A DNA stretch of 64,000 nucleotides, taken from assembly GCA_958496175.1 (NCBI GenBank), contig OY292276.1:12914001-12978000 (forward strand), given 5' to 3'. This document shows positions 1 to 12,260 of this stretch, in pieces. How positions within the stretch are numbered: the first letter of the stretch is position 1; each line of letters opens with the position of its first letter. A program made the translations under genes and the position numbers. Source of the stretch: Sisyra terminalis. Its lineage: Eukaryota > Arthropoda > Insecta > Neuroptera > Sisyridae. The notes beneath the pieces are model-generated. The model was not told the origin of the DNA. It was given only the letters and a program-made list of their open reading frames with translations, and did no database searches.

Positions 1-3000
1 TTTCTATTTCTCAGCAGTAATTGGACATCAAATCTGTTGGATAACAAAACGGTGGAAGAGACTTTCTGATCACCAAATCCGTTCAGAGGAAACTTAAGTC
101 TTAAAACACAAGCTTAAGATTGCGAAACATAATATTGCGATTTTTCACGGAAAAAAACTGCAAAATAGTAAGTTTAAAAAAAAATAGTATTTATTACTTA
201 GAGTATACAAATTTTGACACCAACCATTCAGCAAGTATTGTTGAAAAGTTCAGTAAGAAAAAATGTTTTTCTTAACCATTATTGTAGAAATAAGATATTA
301 ACCCTACGAAAACGTATAGCATGTAGAATGTTTAATGTTTATAGCATAAATTGTTTTAGAAAACTTTTGATTTTTCCCAGCAGAAAGCGACCAATGTATA
401 TAAAAACCTCTTAGAGTTCTCCCCTACAATTGTACCCCTAACTGTTAAGATAAAAATTTTTACCCTAATGAAACATTAGTGTTTATCTGCTTTGCGTATT
501 TACCTGAATAAATTTAACGTTCGTCAAATATCAACCATTTAAAAGAGTACAGATTAGAGGAATTTTCAAATGAATCCGAAAATTACGCCTGTATTTTTCC
601 AAATTGCAATACGAAACTACCATCATCAATTTATTACAATTTTTTGGTAGGAAATTATTGGTTATAGTTTTAGGTAATTCTGATTGTGAAAATTTGTTCT
701 AAAAAGTTATATACAATAAATTCTATAATGGGACCTGTTGCAAAATCCTTAACTAATTTTTTCCTTTAATTATTTATTTTTTTGAATCATTAGCATCTAG
801 AAATTAAACTTTAGTGTAAAAAGTAACAATAATCAACTTCATATTTCAAATTTCATTTTATCAAAGGATAATCCTATAAGCTGTATATTAAACTAATATT
901 CAAAATAATATTCGTACATCTATGCATTTTTTCATAGATTTGGTTTAAAGACAAAAATAATATTCCATTTTTCTATTAGGAAAACCATAGAACGTTTAGC
1001 ATTCAAAAAATATTTAAAAATAGCTAATAAAAACTAATACTAAAGACCAGCTGGGAATATTGGGTACTAATTTCTTAGGGCAATTAATTCAACCAATAAC
1101 TAATTGTGTGACTTACAATTAATTATTGTCGGCTGATTTGTTATTAAATATAATTCGAAATATGCGTTAAAGGCAATTTACAATTATGATGGAAGAGTGC
1201 ATTCCCTAGGCAATTTTCAAAGGAATGTCACTGAGACAATTCCTGGTAGTCACAGAATCAGGTAACCGAGGGTGTGGTAAGATGATGTTTCATTCATTTT
1301 ACGCATTGTTATGATAACTGGCTTAAAGTATTTCTTTAATAACAACAAGAAACACTTTACATGTTTTTGAAAAATTTTGTGGAATCTTAAAAATGAAACG
1401 GTTCATGTATGTGTATGTAGATTTGAATTAAAAATAATTTGGGATATTAAAAAAATATTTGTAATTTTTGATTATTGAATTGGAAGTGCAAAAGTGTGAT
1501 GAATATCTTTCTGTTTTATTTCAAAAATAATTTCGGGTTTTTACCGAAAAGAAAGACATTTTGTAAATCTTTGGTTTGAAGGGTTAAGAAGTCAAACACA
1601 TTGCTGGCACCATGCAGTAGCCTGCAGGTGTATTGTTCGTTGAAGTTAAGCCTTGTAAATGTTCTAAATCTTCTCAGTTTCGACTTCTGTGGCACATCTA
1701 TTGTGCCATAAAAACCATAACAAATTCGAAATTTACAAGTTATAAAAATGTCCTCTTTTTGTAATAATGTTTATGAATTGTACTTTTACCGAAAGATCAG
1801 TTCTACTACACTAGACAAACTGTATTTTATTGGGGTTGTAAATCATATTTTATTATCGTTTGTTCAAAACTTTTGCTGTACATTTTTAAACTCATCAACG
1901 CAAAAAGGAAAAGTAATTATGAAATTTTAATTGTTAAATTCGGTTGCAATGAACTTATATTCTTATATTCCGGATGTACAGATATTAAAAAGAAAAAAAA
2001 TATTATCAAATCGAATGTAAGGGGGAATTCAATGGCTTTAAAGAATTGATAATTTAAAATTGCATTTATCTTAATAAATGCATACCGACGACACATATAC
2101 GCGACAAATGTATAAGAAAAAGTAGAAATTTTCATAAATCTTGATTGTCATAAATAAAATGATGTGACATTTAAATAAAAGTTTAAAGCATCAAAATGAA
2201 ACTTTATACGAATCTTCTCATAAAGAATAATCAAAAGTTATGAACAGAACAAATAAAAAGTAACGATCATTTCGTATGGAATTATCACTTCGTTGGTAAT
2301 CTAAATAGAATTGATGAGGAATGATGAATCCATATATTATAAATAAAGATACACCAACATTGAATTCACATCGTTAAGTTGGCATTTCTGTAGACGGGAA
2401 CTGTTACGATCCCTGGAGATTTTTGGGGGCGAGTAAGTCCACAAGCAAATGAGGACTGACGGGCACTCTTGAATGTTTCCCGAACATCTCACAAAATTTA
2501 CTTGAGAACCCATTACGTCAATGAATTGAACGTTAAAAGTTTAAAATTAAATCAATTTATTATATACTCGTACAATACACATCTATCGAAATATCGAAAG
2601 ACAATTCATTGTATTTAGACACCCACAAATTTGGATCATTTTTTTTCAATTACATCAAATATACTTGATGAAACATAAGCAGGGAGCTTTCCAAGTATTA
2701 TATATTGTTCGCTAAGAAGCTTGCTTATTGGTTTTGCTTAATTAAGTTAAGTTAATAACTCTGTCTAGAAATGATATTTAATCATCAATGTGTTTAAGCT
2801 GGATAGCTGGTCGGCTTCACACAATAACCACACCACGAATCTACTTCTCTGGATAGTGATGGATTGGATAGTCGAGTAGGTTTGGGACCAACGAAAAGCT
2901 CAACAGGAGCTGGCACTCGACGCAACACTGATTATATGTATCAACCACCCTTATCTCTGCCTTACTTCTAACAAATCTGCCGCTACCTTTCCCGTATTCA

Positions 3001-6000
3001 AGGTATTATTAAATTTCAAGTCTTAATGGTCTTTTCCGAACATTTACACCTTCCTATCAGTATTCATAAACAAATTATTCCGAAATAATCTGTTCTTTTC
3101 TCGTTCATGAGTTTTGGTTTTCGTTTCAATAATCTAAAGTGCTTAAATGAATATTTCCTTATATTTACGTTAGATGGAATCAATTTCTTTATGTAATGGG
3201 CGATTTATTTAATTTTTCAAAAAGCTATATATTTTTTAATTTTTTTTTATTGCTTGTGGTACTTATTAAACGTTAATAATGTACCTGTTTATGTACTTAC
3301 GAAGTTAATATCATTACAAAAAGCGACATTAGTAGCTACTAGTTATGTACCTACATCTATCAATTATAAATTGTCATTTATTTGCAATTTATTTACAGAT
3401 TTTCTGTAAACTAATGCAAAAATAATAGTTGAATTCTCAACTTCATCTTTGGTGTTTGGAAACAATCAAATTTTCCAAGTTTTTAGGTTTCAATACTAGT
3501 TTCCTGATTCCTTTTAATTGATGATAACATTGTTATAGGAACCTATTTGATATCTATATAGGTAATGAACAGAAAATTCTTCTTATAATAGTTATTAAGA
3601 TCTAGCAAAACTTATTTTCACTTTTCTTACATTAGGTAATCTTACAAAATGCGATACAAAAATCTTTCATGATATTTCTTAGCTATTCGAAAATCAGATT
3701 TGTCAAGCAATAAAAAGATATAAATGATTTTATTGTGCGTAATAAAGACTCGCCTACACCTAGTTAATTTGAAATGCATAGTTAATTTTAATTTCTTATA
3801 CATAACGAATATATTTGCAATTATTATTCAAGGAGCGGAGAATTTGAGGCAACTTTTCTAACTAGTTTGTTAATTCGTTTCTTCATAAGAACAATTTATT
3901 GTTGCAACTAAATAATTTTTTTGATTAAATGTAATTGGTTGGAGTATATTTTTATAAAGGAAAGTTATTTTTTTACATATTTTAAACGATTGGAAAAAGA
4001 TTATAAGTTTTAATAGTTTTTTAATCAATCGAATTAAATGGTACCTCAAAGCTTTAATTCTTCAGGAATAAATCATAGGTGTAAGCAGGATTGATTAAGG
4101 GAAGCATATTCCCTTTCAAAATAACTCTATATTAATAGTTTAGTAGGTACTTATACACAAAAATGTGTTTCCAAAATTGATACCAACATTTTTAAACGAT
4201 TTTGCGAAAACCTCCAAAAGTAATTGATTGTGAAGCCATCCTGTTCAAAATCCTGGATACATCAATGAATATTTACAACTTTACGCTTGTTTTTCGTACC
4301 TACTTTTTCTTGTTTAATACCTAACTATTGTTATTATTAGACTAGAGAACCCACAGAACTTCGTAATTATGATTCTTTAGTACTTCCTTTAACATAATAT
4401 TTGATTGTTTTTCTTATTATTTGACACTTCGTCATATGCTTAAGGCTACTCACCTTTCTGCATTAGTACAATGTAGCTAAAGCTGGCTAAAGCTTTGAAT
4501 GTGCTACAATGATACCCCAATCTTATTCTGCTATTTATTTTCAGTATCTATAGTTTATAGGGAACCATTGTCTTTAAACCATCGTGAGATACAAAGGTTG
4601 AAATAAGTTTCATTTTAATCAATTTGTCGACTCTCTAGTGACCTTTATAACCTGCTATCCATAATAGTTTTGGTGATTTTGATTTTCTTGTAGTATTTAG
4701 TACTGATTCTGATTTTTAAACTAATTTCTACCCTTTAAGTACTGTTTACACTTTTAACGCACTTGGTAAATATAACTATAAAAAAAATCCTGAAATCCTA
4801 TCATCACTTAGGCTATTACTTTTATATATCAGCACGAAAAATATAACGAAGATTGGTTTTATTTCATTGACGAATTGGAAACATTAGAGCTTTTAGGTCT
4901 CGGCATCGCTCACAAAACTCTCGGAATAAGATTTAATAGTAAAACTTATACAAAATATGAATAAAATACAAAATTTGACACTAAAATTTTATTGGTACAT
5001 AAAAAAGTCAAATTCAAACGTTTGCTATGTGTTTTTTGCAAACCACAGGCATCAATGATTACAATTAATGTTCTCGTATAAGTACCTTTGCTGACCTTTG
5101 TGGGACGTAAGTCAACAATTACGGAATATATCAAACCTAGTTTATTTAATTTTTCAGATATTCTTTTAGTGTTTCTGTTAATCTAGGCGTAGACGAATCC
5201 AAAATATCATAGATCATGAAAATCGATTTTCGCTATTCTTCAGTTATAAAAAGGCTAACTAGCATAACTTTGATTTATGATTATTGATATTTAAATATTA
5301 AGAATATTTATGGATTTATTGGTAACTAATATGTTTTGTAAGTGTTCAATACCATTCATCCTCCTTTTACAATTTCACTAAGCGAAAATTGTTTTAAGCC
5401 TATTTATGTAAACATCTATAAAGTTATACAATTTTAATGTTATAAATATTATCTATACCTATTTAAATAGTAGTATCAACTATTTTCTTGTCATATTTAC
5501 GATGTATAAACATTAAAGGTGGAATATCTTCAAATTAAATAAACCAAAAACGCTAAAAAAAGGAAAATTCACGAAGCTTTTCTGCTTTGGTTAAGGTTTC
5601 AAGATTAACATTTACAAAAAAAGGAATTTAGAAAACGATTTCTTTCAAATGTGAAAAAGTTACAAGAAAAATAAAAAGTACCTATCACCCTCAAAATTTA
5701 TGGATAAAAAATTAAATAAATGCAAAGAATGAATCTCACATGAGGTACCTATGTATATTGATTCCTATTTTTTAAATAATCTATTTTGATATACAGTTAG
5801 CACACAAATATGAGTATATATTTATTGTATTGGTACTATGAGTTTTTCATTGTTGCAAAATATTTGAAAATTATCTAGATATTCTACCAACAATCAATGA
5901 TAAATAAGCACTCGATAACTTTAGCTATTGATATTGAAACCTTCTTTAAAAGCTTCAAAAATTCCACGTAGCTTTTCTGCAGTGGTTACAGTGTCATGAC

Positions 6001-6899
6001 TAACATTTATATAAAACGGGATTTAGAAAATGTTTTTTTTTAAATGTGAAAAAGTTACAAGAAAAATAGTGTAGGTATATCTAAACTTAAAGATAAAAAA
6101 TATGTCTAATAAATGCAAGGAATGAATCTTACATCAGGTACATAGGCATATTTCATTGCTATTTTTTGTTAATTTGGTAATCTATTTCAGTATTTATATC
6201 TAGGTACTGTTCACGCGCAAATGTGTGTATACATCTATAGTATAGGTATTATGCGTTTTTCATTGTTGCAAATAAATTTGAAGATTAGCTTGATATTCTA
6301 CCAACAATCAATGATAAATAAACACTCGATAACTTTAACTATTGATGTTGAAACCTTCTTTAAAAGCTTCAAAATTTCCACGTAGCTTTTCTGCAGTGCT
6401 TACAGTTTTTTGTTAATAAACTATTACGGTATTTATATCTACTGTTAACACGCAAATATGCGTATATATTTATTGTATAGGTATGCGTTTTACATTGTTG
6501 CAAAAATATTTGAAAGTTATCCAAATATCTTCCCAACAATCAATGATAGATTAGCACTCGAGAAATTTAGCTATTGATATTAAAAACTTCTTTAAAACCT
6601 TCAAAAATTCAAAGAATAAATTTTTCTTTAGGAATTCTCTCTGCTTTTAAATTATAAGTTTTAATTCAATAATTAAAATTTTGAGGATAAGATTAAACTT
6701 AACGAAAACCAAAATTTATCCATGAAAATAAAAAGAAGGTGAAAAAATATCATTGCGTTTTAACAAATTCTTGTTTGGCTTAAGGTAGTTTCATGATTTT
6801 ATTATAAAATAAGCATCTAAATTTTTATATTTAATATATTTTTTACCTATAATATTATTTAAATAGAATAATTTATAAATTATTGTTTCATTTTTTAGG
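1..6899. other. Upstream intergenic DNA
   Basis: AT-rich DNA without a supportable gene; the short open frames have no family signature. Two blocks stand out as less AT-biased and non-repetitive: about 2340-2490 and 2790-3010. The second contains three GGATAG words and an AACCAC-type Runx-like word (near 2826). They lie 4-5 kb upstream of the presumed kn promoter and could be cis-regulatory, but that is inference from base composition only. A tandem array occupies 5567-6610. Confidence 0.6.
5567..6610. repeat. Degenerate tandem array, about 400-bp unit, 2.6 copies
   Basis: The phrase 'AGCTTTTCTGC' followed by a GGTTAMRG-like stretch starts three successive units near 5574, 5970 and 6384. Each unit ends with a conserved block (TTGCAAA..ATTTGAA, CAACAATCAATGATA, GATAACTTTAGCTATTGAT, CTTCTTTAAAA). 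Spacing is about 396 and 414 bp. The third unit lacks roughly 170 bp between its CAGTGCTTACAG and TTTTTTGTTAAT blocks, so it is internally deleted. There is no coding capacity. It is a local segmental tandem duplication that predates considerable point divergence. Confidence 0.8.
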
Positions 6900-7666
6900 A
6901 TTTCTAAAGTACGTGGAAAGCAAGAGATATAAGTCCCCATCGTTCTCGTGAACGTACGAGAAACACGTGCATATGAAACGTCGGGACGCGTTTTGGGACA
7001 CATACATACAGCATCGCAGTCGAAGATGAAGTAGCCTTTAGCGTTGGAACGCAAGTATTACTCCCGCCACGGGAGAGATGACCGGAAACAGTACGCCGTG
7101 ACAACCCGTAGCGATCTATCCCCACTATACGTAATAAACCCATAATTCCACAAGGTGTATCCCTGAAAACCGACGCGAACCCGGCATTGGACGTTTGTGA
7201 GCGGAATCGAGAGGAACGATTGGTTGAGTGTAACTAAGGGGAGTCAGCACGGGAATAACCACCTCCAGGATGACGTTCAGCGTCGCTCAGAGGAGTGGCC
7301 GTTCTCCGGAGGCGGCTTACTATTAGTTACCTCCAGAGGTTAGCGTCAAATTGTCTGTTGTGCTTCATTCGATGCTTATCACTGTCCCAGTCGGGTTTGT
7401 CCTCTAGCACTAACTGTACGTCACCAGTCTCTGGTGATCCGGGACCTATTGCGCGTCATCTTAATAAACTAATGCCCTCTTTACAACAACAAGTGTAGTG
7501 CACAATAATGGGCCATTAAGCATTACTAATATTTTACAACACGAAAAAAAAATCAAGTGAAGAAAAGTGTATTTTTTTTCATTGAACTGTAATACAAGTG
7601 ACATGCAATTGAAAATTGAAAATATTTTGTGATTATTGTATTTGAAGAACAGTTTGACGAATTTGA
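6900..7666 (+). promoter_or_regulatory. GC/CpG-rich promoter and 5' UTR region of kn
   Basis: Composition changes abruptly near 6900 from very AT-rich to GC- and CpG-rich, and this runs into the first coding exon. The block lies directly 5' of the kn open frame on the plus strand, as expected for the promoter plus 5' leader of a developmental regulator. Several short ATG frames occur in it (for example 7295-7498) and would act as upstream ORFs if transcribed. I see no convincing TATA box at a fixed distance from an initiator and cannot place the transcription start. 7500-7660 becomes AT-rich again. Open frames here on either strand are by-products of the GC content. Confidence 0.5.
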
Positions 7667-8073
7667 AGTCCTGAAAAGGACTGTGTATTGACATTAGGCG
7701 AGCGAAACGAAATCAAGACGCGGTCCGACGATCTGAACCCGGTGGAGCGCGGATATACGACGGCATCTCCGTGGCCGGCGCTGTCGCTGCCCGGAGGTCC
7801 CGTGGACCTAGATCCGGTAACAGCGGCGTGGGGTCGCAAACTGTATCCACCCCCGGGAGTTGGCGCCGGACCCACACGTGTGGGTGCCGGTGTCACGCCG
7901 GGCAGCCTCATGTTCGGACTTCACCATCACCAGGATGCAGCCACGGCTGCTGGTCTTCACCACCACCATCAACCTCGTGGTCCTGTTACCAGTCTTAAGG
8001 AAGAACCCTTATCCGGCTCCCAACTAGCCGCGGCTCGATCATGGATGCAACCAGCTGTTGTCGACCAAAGCAG
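7667..8073 (+). CDS. kn: kn coding exon 1 (N-terminus; start uncertain)
   Basis: The frame is open from the TGA at 7664-7666 to the donor CAG|GTAAAT at 8073/8074 and ends in phase 2; two bases (AG) plus the T at 17319 make a serine. The first in-frame ATG is 7910-7912, giving an MFGL start like the MFGI start of vertebrate EBFs. However, the same frame further 5' encodes WGRKLYP (7829-7849), which resembles the beginning of fly Knot, so translation probably begins upstream, through an upstream exon or a non-ATG codon. Features in order: a Pro/Gly-rich stretch, His-rich runs (HHH and HHHH near 7921-7973), then the conserved PRGPVTSLKEEPL acidic motif and an SWMQPAVVDQS stretch leading into the DNA-binding domain. 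Base composition is much more GC-rich than the other exons. Certain only from 7910 onward. Confidence 0.85.
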
Positions 8074-8159
8074 GTAAATTAAAAAAACATATGATTCAAA
8101 TTGAAATAAAATCCGCATGTTATTACATTCAATCCAACCGAAAACGCTTCTTGTATTGT

Positions 8160-8460
8160 TTCACCAATAAATCATTATTATAATTGGACATGAGCCGAAT
8201 ATAATGACCGCTTTATCGGCTCAACGTAAAGCATTATATTATCGGCGAAACCATATAAATAGTCGATTATTCGATGGTCCATGCAACACTGCACCAGTGG
8301 CAATAGACAGCCAATTGACCACATGAAACAAACGAGCGAAAAACTGACATAAACATAGCCATTATCTGATTTGCGAATGACTATAAATATTCCCCGTAAT
8401 GTGTCTCAATAAGCAATGATATTTTGTTTATGGGATGCCACTGTACCTGTAAATATAAAC
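8160..8460. promoter_or_regulatory. Candidate intronic regulatory block next to exon 1
   Basis: Less AT-rich and free of repeats, unlike the surrounding intron. It includes an imperfect inverted repeat, GAGCCGA (from 8192) .. TCGGCTC, around TATAATGACCGCTTTA, followed by a related ATTATATTATCGGC word. It also holds a CACATG-type E-box and a TTATCTGATT GATA-like word near 8360. The position, 0.1-0.4 kb inside intron 1, is common for insect developmental enhancers. This is inference from composition; conservation has not been tested. Confidence 0.3.
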
Positions 8461-9539
8461 AAAATATATAGATTTGTTAAAGCGTTTTAAAACTCACATT
8501 TGTTCCCACTAATTAAAGCCGTTATTGTTTGTTACTATTATTGAAATAAAAAAATATAAAAAATACGATGTAAAAAATTTGTAGAGAGTGCTACAATTTA
8601 TTTTTAAGTAACTTTAATGTATAATACAGTATAGCCCCATGTCTGTATGGCAACACGTACCTATATAAATACAAACGAAGTGTATACAGGTGCCTGTGTG
8701 TACTAATTGCATCATTTATCAAAGCCCGGCTCCTCTTTGTACACTCTGTTATGTTTACGGCTACTGAGATGAATTACTATTTTGTATATTTGCCAGATTA
8801 ATATTATTTTGAAAATTTATACGATGCTCAGGGAATAGAAAATCGCATAAATAAAGTATTGATATGGAACGGGAAAGCGTGTGCTAGGTATTATAGATGC
8901 TCAATAATTTTTTGGTTTAAAACTCATCTTCTAAAAAAAAAAAAGTAATGGTTAAATCAAAGAATTTATATACACGTTTATGGACCATTTTTTTCCGGTA
9001 GATGCTGCAAAAATGAAGTGGTAATGTTTGATTGGTGTTTAGAAAAATGTAGTGAAAACTTGATAACAAAATGAATTAATGAACGCGGAAAAGCGTGTTA
9101 TGTTAAATTGTACTTGTGCTTTCTAATATGATCCACTTACTTGGAGTTTATGTTGAGATAAAAATGTGATTTTCACTTAGTTAGATTAAATGTAATGTTT
9201 TAGGGACAATTTTGTTTTAAATTTATTAAATTACTGAAATTTGGGGAAAGAAGTAAAGTGTTAATATTTAATTTAAAATTTGGATAGCATCCAAAAGTAA
9301 ATTCTGTATATTTCATCATATTAAAAGTTATTCTCAATTTATTATTTAATTTGGACAGAAGTTACAGTTTAAGCTTAAAAAGAAAATGAAATGCATTTTA
9401 TAAAATAATATTTATTCAGGTATTTGTGAAAATAAATGTTGCATTTTTTCTTTTTCAAAGATTTGGTTTGGTTATATTGATAAACAAAATGTTATATAAT
9501 AATTTTTGTTACTTAAAAAAAAATCCGATTTCCTATATT

Positions 9540-11420
9540 ATAGAAACTTTTTTGTGATTTTTTTTATTTTTTTGGATTTAAAAAGAATTTATTACAATGA
9601 AAAATTCAAGTATTTTTTTACATAAGTTTCTATATTATCTTCATATTATGTATTTTATATTTTTAATAGAATTATTACCAAGCACTATAAAAATCTACAA
9701 ATCGAATGCAACATGAATGCAATTTTTCGTAGTACAAAATATAGAAGAAAGATAAATATGATTTGATAAATAAATATGAAGAAATAGTAAATATATCTAT
9801 TGATTGTTAGAGGAGAAAAATCGATAGAAAAGATAACTTAAAATTGAGTATCTACAGTGTTTTGAAAAAAATCAGAATTGTGAATGTAAAATTCTCAAAT
9901 TTATTGGTGTAATTGTTAGATAAAGTTTGTTCTTGATTTTTTATATATTAAGAGTAAAAAAAGTTAAATTTTGATGGAGAAAAATTGAAGAACATAAAAA
10001 GCTCAATTTCCCCAATAACTTTTCCAACATCCACATTTCTGAAGAATTGAGCCTTAGAAACATTAAATATAAAAGTATACAAGAAGGCATCTTATTTGTT
10101 TGATTGGTTAGTTGTTAGTCAAAAATTGCAAAATACTTCTTAAAAAAATTGATTTTTCCATTCGATTTAAACTTAATTTAAAAAAATACGCAAGGTTAAT
10201 AACGCAAAGAAAATAAAATTTACTTATTTTCAAAGTTATAAAAGCTATTTTAAGGATTTTTTATTTTATGGATTTTAGAGGAATTTACTACATGGAAAAA
10301 TTAAAGTAATTTTTTATATAAGTTTCTACATACTATGTGTTTTATTTTTCTAATAAAATTATAAACAATCACTTTGAAAAATCTACAATTAAAATAGCAA
10401 TAAGATATTTTACCATGGTACAAAATAAAGAACGAAGATAAATATTATTCATGTTGTTTAAGTCCTTGTCTTTTTTTAAAATATAATAATTAAATTGTGG
10501 GCAATTAGGACGAAGCTTCTTGTAGAATATTATTTATTTTATCGCCAACGTTTCGTCAATCATTCCTGATTTCTGCAGGGCTCAAAATTAAAAATTACTC
10601 TACAAATGGCATAAAAATAAGCTGTAAAATGGCCCAACTGGTAGAACAACAAACCAAGAATATAATTTGGTATTGATATATAAAAAATTGTTTAAAAAAC
10701 ATTATTGAAAAAATACAAACACACATGGCTCAACTCAGTTATAATAATTATAAATTATTAGTTTTTTATTTATCAATACCAAATTATTCTTGGTTTGTTG
10801 TTCTACCAGTTTCGTCATTTTATAGCTTATTTTTATGACATTTGTAGAGTAATTTTTAATTTTGAGCCCTGAAGAAGTCAGGAATGATTGATGAAACGTT
10901 GGCGATAAAATAAATAATATTCTACAAGAAGCTTCGTTCTTATTGCCCACAATTTAATTATTATATTATAAATATTATTTGTTCAATAAATATGAAAAAA
11001 ATGTAGGTATATCTATTGATTGTTAGGGGAATAAAATCTATAGAAAAGATAACTAATAATTGAGCATATTTTTTTAAAAATAACAGAAATGCCAATGTAA
11101 AATTCTTAAATTTATCGGTGTAATTATATTGGTGTAATTATAAGATAAAGTTTGTTATTGATATTTTATATATTAATAGAAAAAAATGGTTAAATTTTGA
11201 TGAAGAAAATTGAATAACATAAAAAGTTCAATTTCCCAAATAACTTTTGTATCATTCACATTTCTAGAATTGAACTTAGGAAACATTATATATATAAAAG
11301 TATATAAAAAGGAAATTTATTTGTTTGGTTGGTTAATTGTTAGACAAAACTTTTAGTGATTCTTAAAAATTTTGGTTTTTCAATTCAATTTATATATAAT
11401 TAAAGAAAAATAAGAAAATG
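9540..11420. repeat. Tandem duplication, about 0.7-kb unit, second copy interrupted
   Basis: The sequence from about 9555 (TTTTTGGATTTAAAAAGAAT, ACAATGAAAAATTCAAG) recurs from about 10257 (TTTATGGATTTTAGAGGAAT, ACATGGAAAAATTAAAG), a period near 700 bp. Later blocks recur in the same order: ATATCTATTGATTGTTAG, GGTGTAATT, TAAAGTTTGTT, AACATAAAAAG, CAATTTCCC. The second copy is split by the insert at 10450-10979, which copy 1 lacks. No protein-coding signature is seen. Confidence 0.8.
10450..10979. mobile_element. Foldback element with hammerhead-like cores and 12-bp TSD
   Basis: The insert is flanked by a perfect 12-base direct repeat ATAAATATTATT (10438-10449 and 10968-10979) and is absent from the first copy of the host tandem duplication, so insertion is directly visible. 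It is a long palindrome: arms about 10479-10688 and 10758-10970, loop about 70 bp. The plus strand of the right arm carries CTGAAGA (10869-10875), a GTCA/TGAT stem and GAAACGTT (10893-10900). The left arm carries the same motif on the minus strand but with CTGCAGA, a broken core. The arrangement resembles hammerhead motifs of Penelope-like retroelements. No reverse transcriptase is present. The family assignment is inference. Confidence 0.7.
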
Positions 11421-11999
11421 TTGTCATAAAAAATAATTTAATTACAATTTAGAAGAAATAAACGTTATCGATAGTTCATATGTCTATCATATCTTTCATT
11501 TTTTAATTTGGACGAAATTATCTTTTCTAATTCTTATTAATATTTAGTCTATAATAAAAATAGATTATCATAGATATATAGATTATAATTTATTTTTTTG
11601 GGGTCTAACAACCAATAAATTGAATTATTTTATAAATTTGGTCTATAATAATCATGAATTTCCCCTTTTTCTGCCTCTTAATAAGAATCAACCCTTAAAA
11701 ATTGTAAGCTTTAATGTATAATATCAAACAGAAAAACGAAGTTAATGCATCTAAAATCAAAGAAATAATCGACAATGTATTTTTAAAAGCACAAAGAAGT
11801 AACTAAATTACATTAAAAAGTCATAAACTAATCATTTTATATTTATGAAATATTGAATTGGAATTAAAAACTCTAATGCGAATTACGAGTAATTATTGAA
11901 TTACATTTTCAGCAAATATGTATTCACCAAAAAAATAAAATAAAGAGATTTAACTGCAGTTGGTTTGGGGTATAATGTTATTAATGTAGACTAAAATCA

Positions 12000-12260
12000 A
12001 CATTTAACCACTAAAAGCCTTCTTTATCGAGGAGGATGCTCCGGTATAATATTTGGAATGTAAATAAATGTTTTCTTTCATCGTAGATTCGCCAAAGTGG
12101 ATCACGCTAACCACATCAACGTTACGTAAGTGGTCTGCTCAAGTCACTAATTAGATTTGTCAACCCCCGGACAAGTTAGTCAACCACCTCATTAAAAGCC
12201 ACATAGGGTTGTTAGTCTCTTTACGCCAATTTACTATAACTGCATCAGCCACATGTACAT
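12000..12260. promoter_or_regulatory. Candidate intron 1 enhancer
   Basis: A repeat-free, higher-complexity block within AT-rich intron. It contains TAACCACATC and CAACCACCTC (Runx-like words), CACTAATTAG (a homeodomain-type TAATTA core), GTTACGTAAG and several short GC-rich stretches such as CAACCCCCGGACAAG. Runx and homeodomain proteins are plausible regulators of a gene used in blood-cell and segment patterning, but binding here is inference from short words only. Confidence 0.33.

Noticed and set aside
6791..7143. Minus-strand open frames of 79-87 codons in the GC-rich island
   Set aside because: They are antisense to the kn promoter region, overlap each other in two frames, and have no family signature; GC richness alone explains them.
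7633..7998. Alternative frames across kn exon 1 (minus 7633-7911, plus 7771-7998)
   Set aside because: Low stop frequency in GC-rich DNA opens several frames; only the frame with WGRKLYP, SLKEEPL and the correct donor phase is COE-like.
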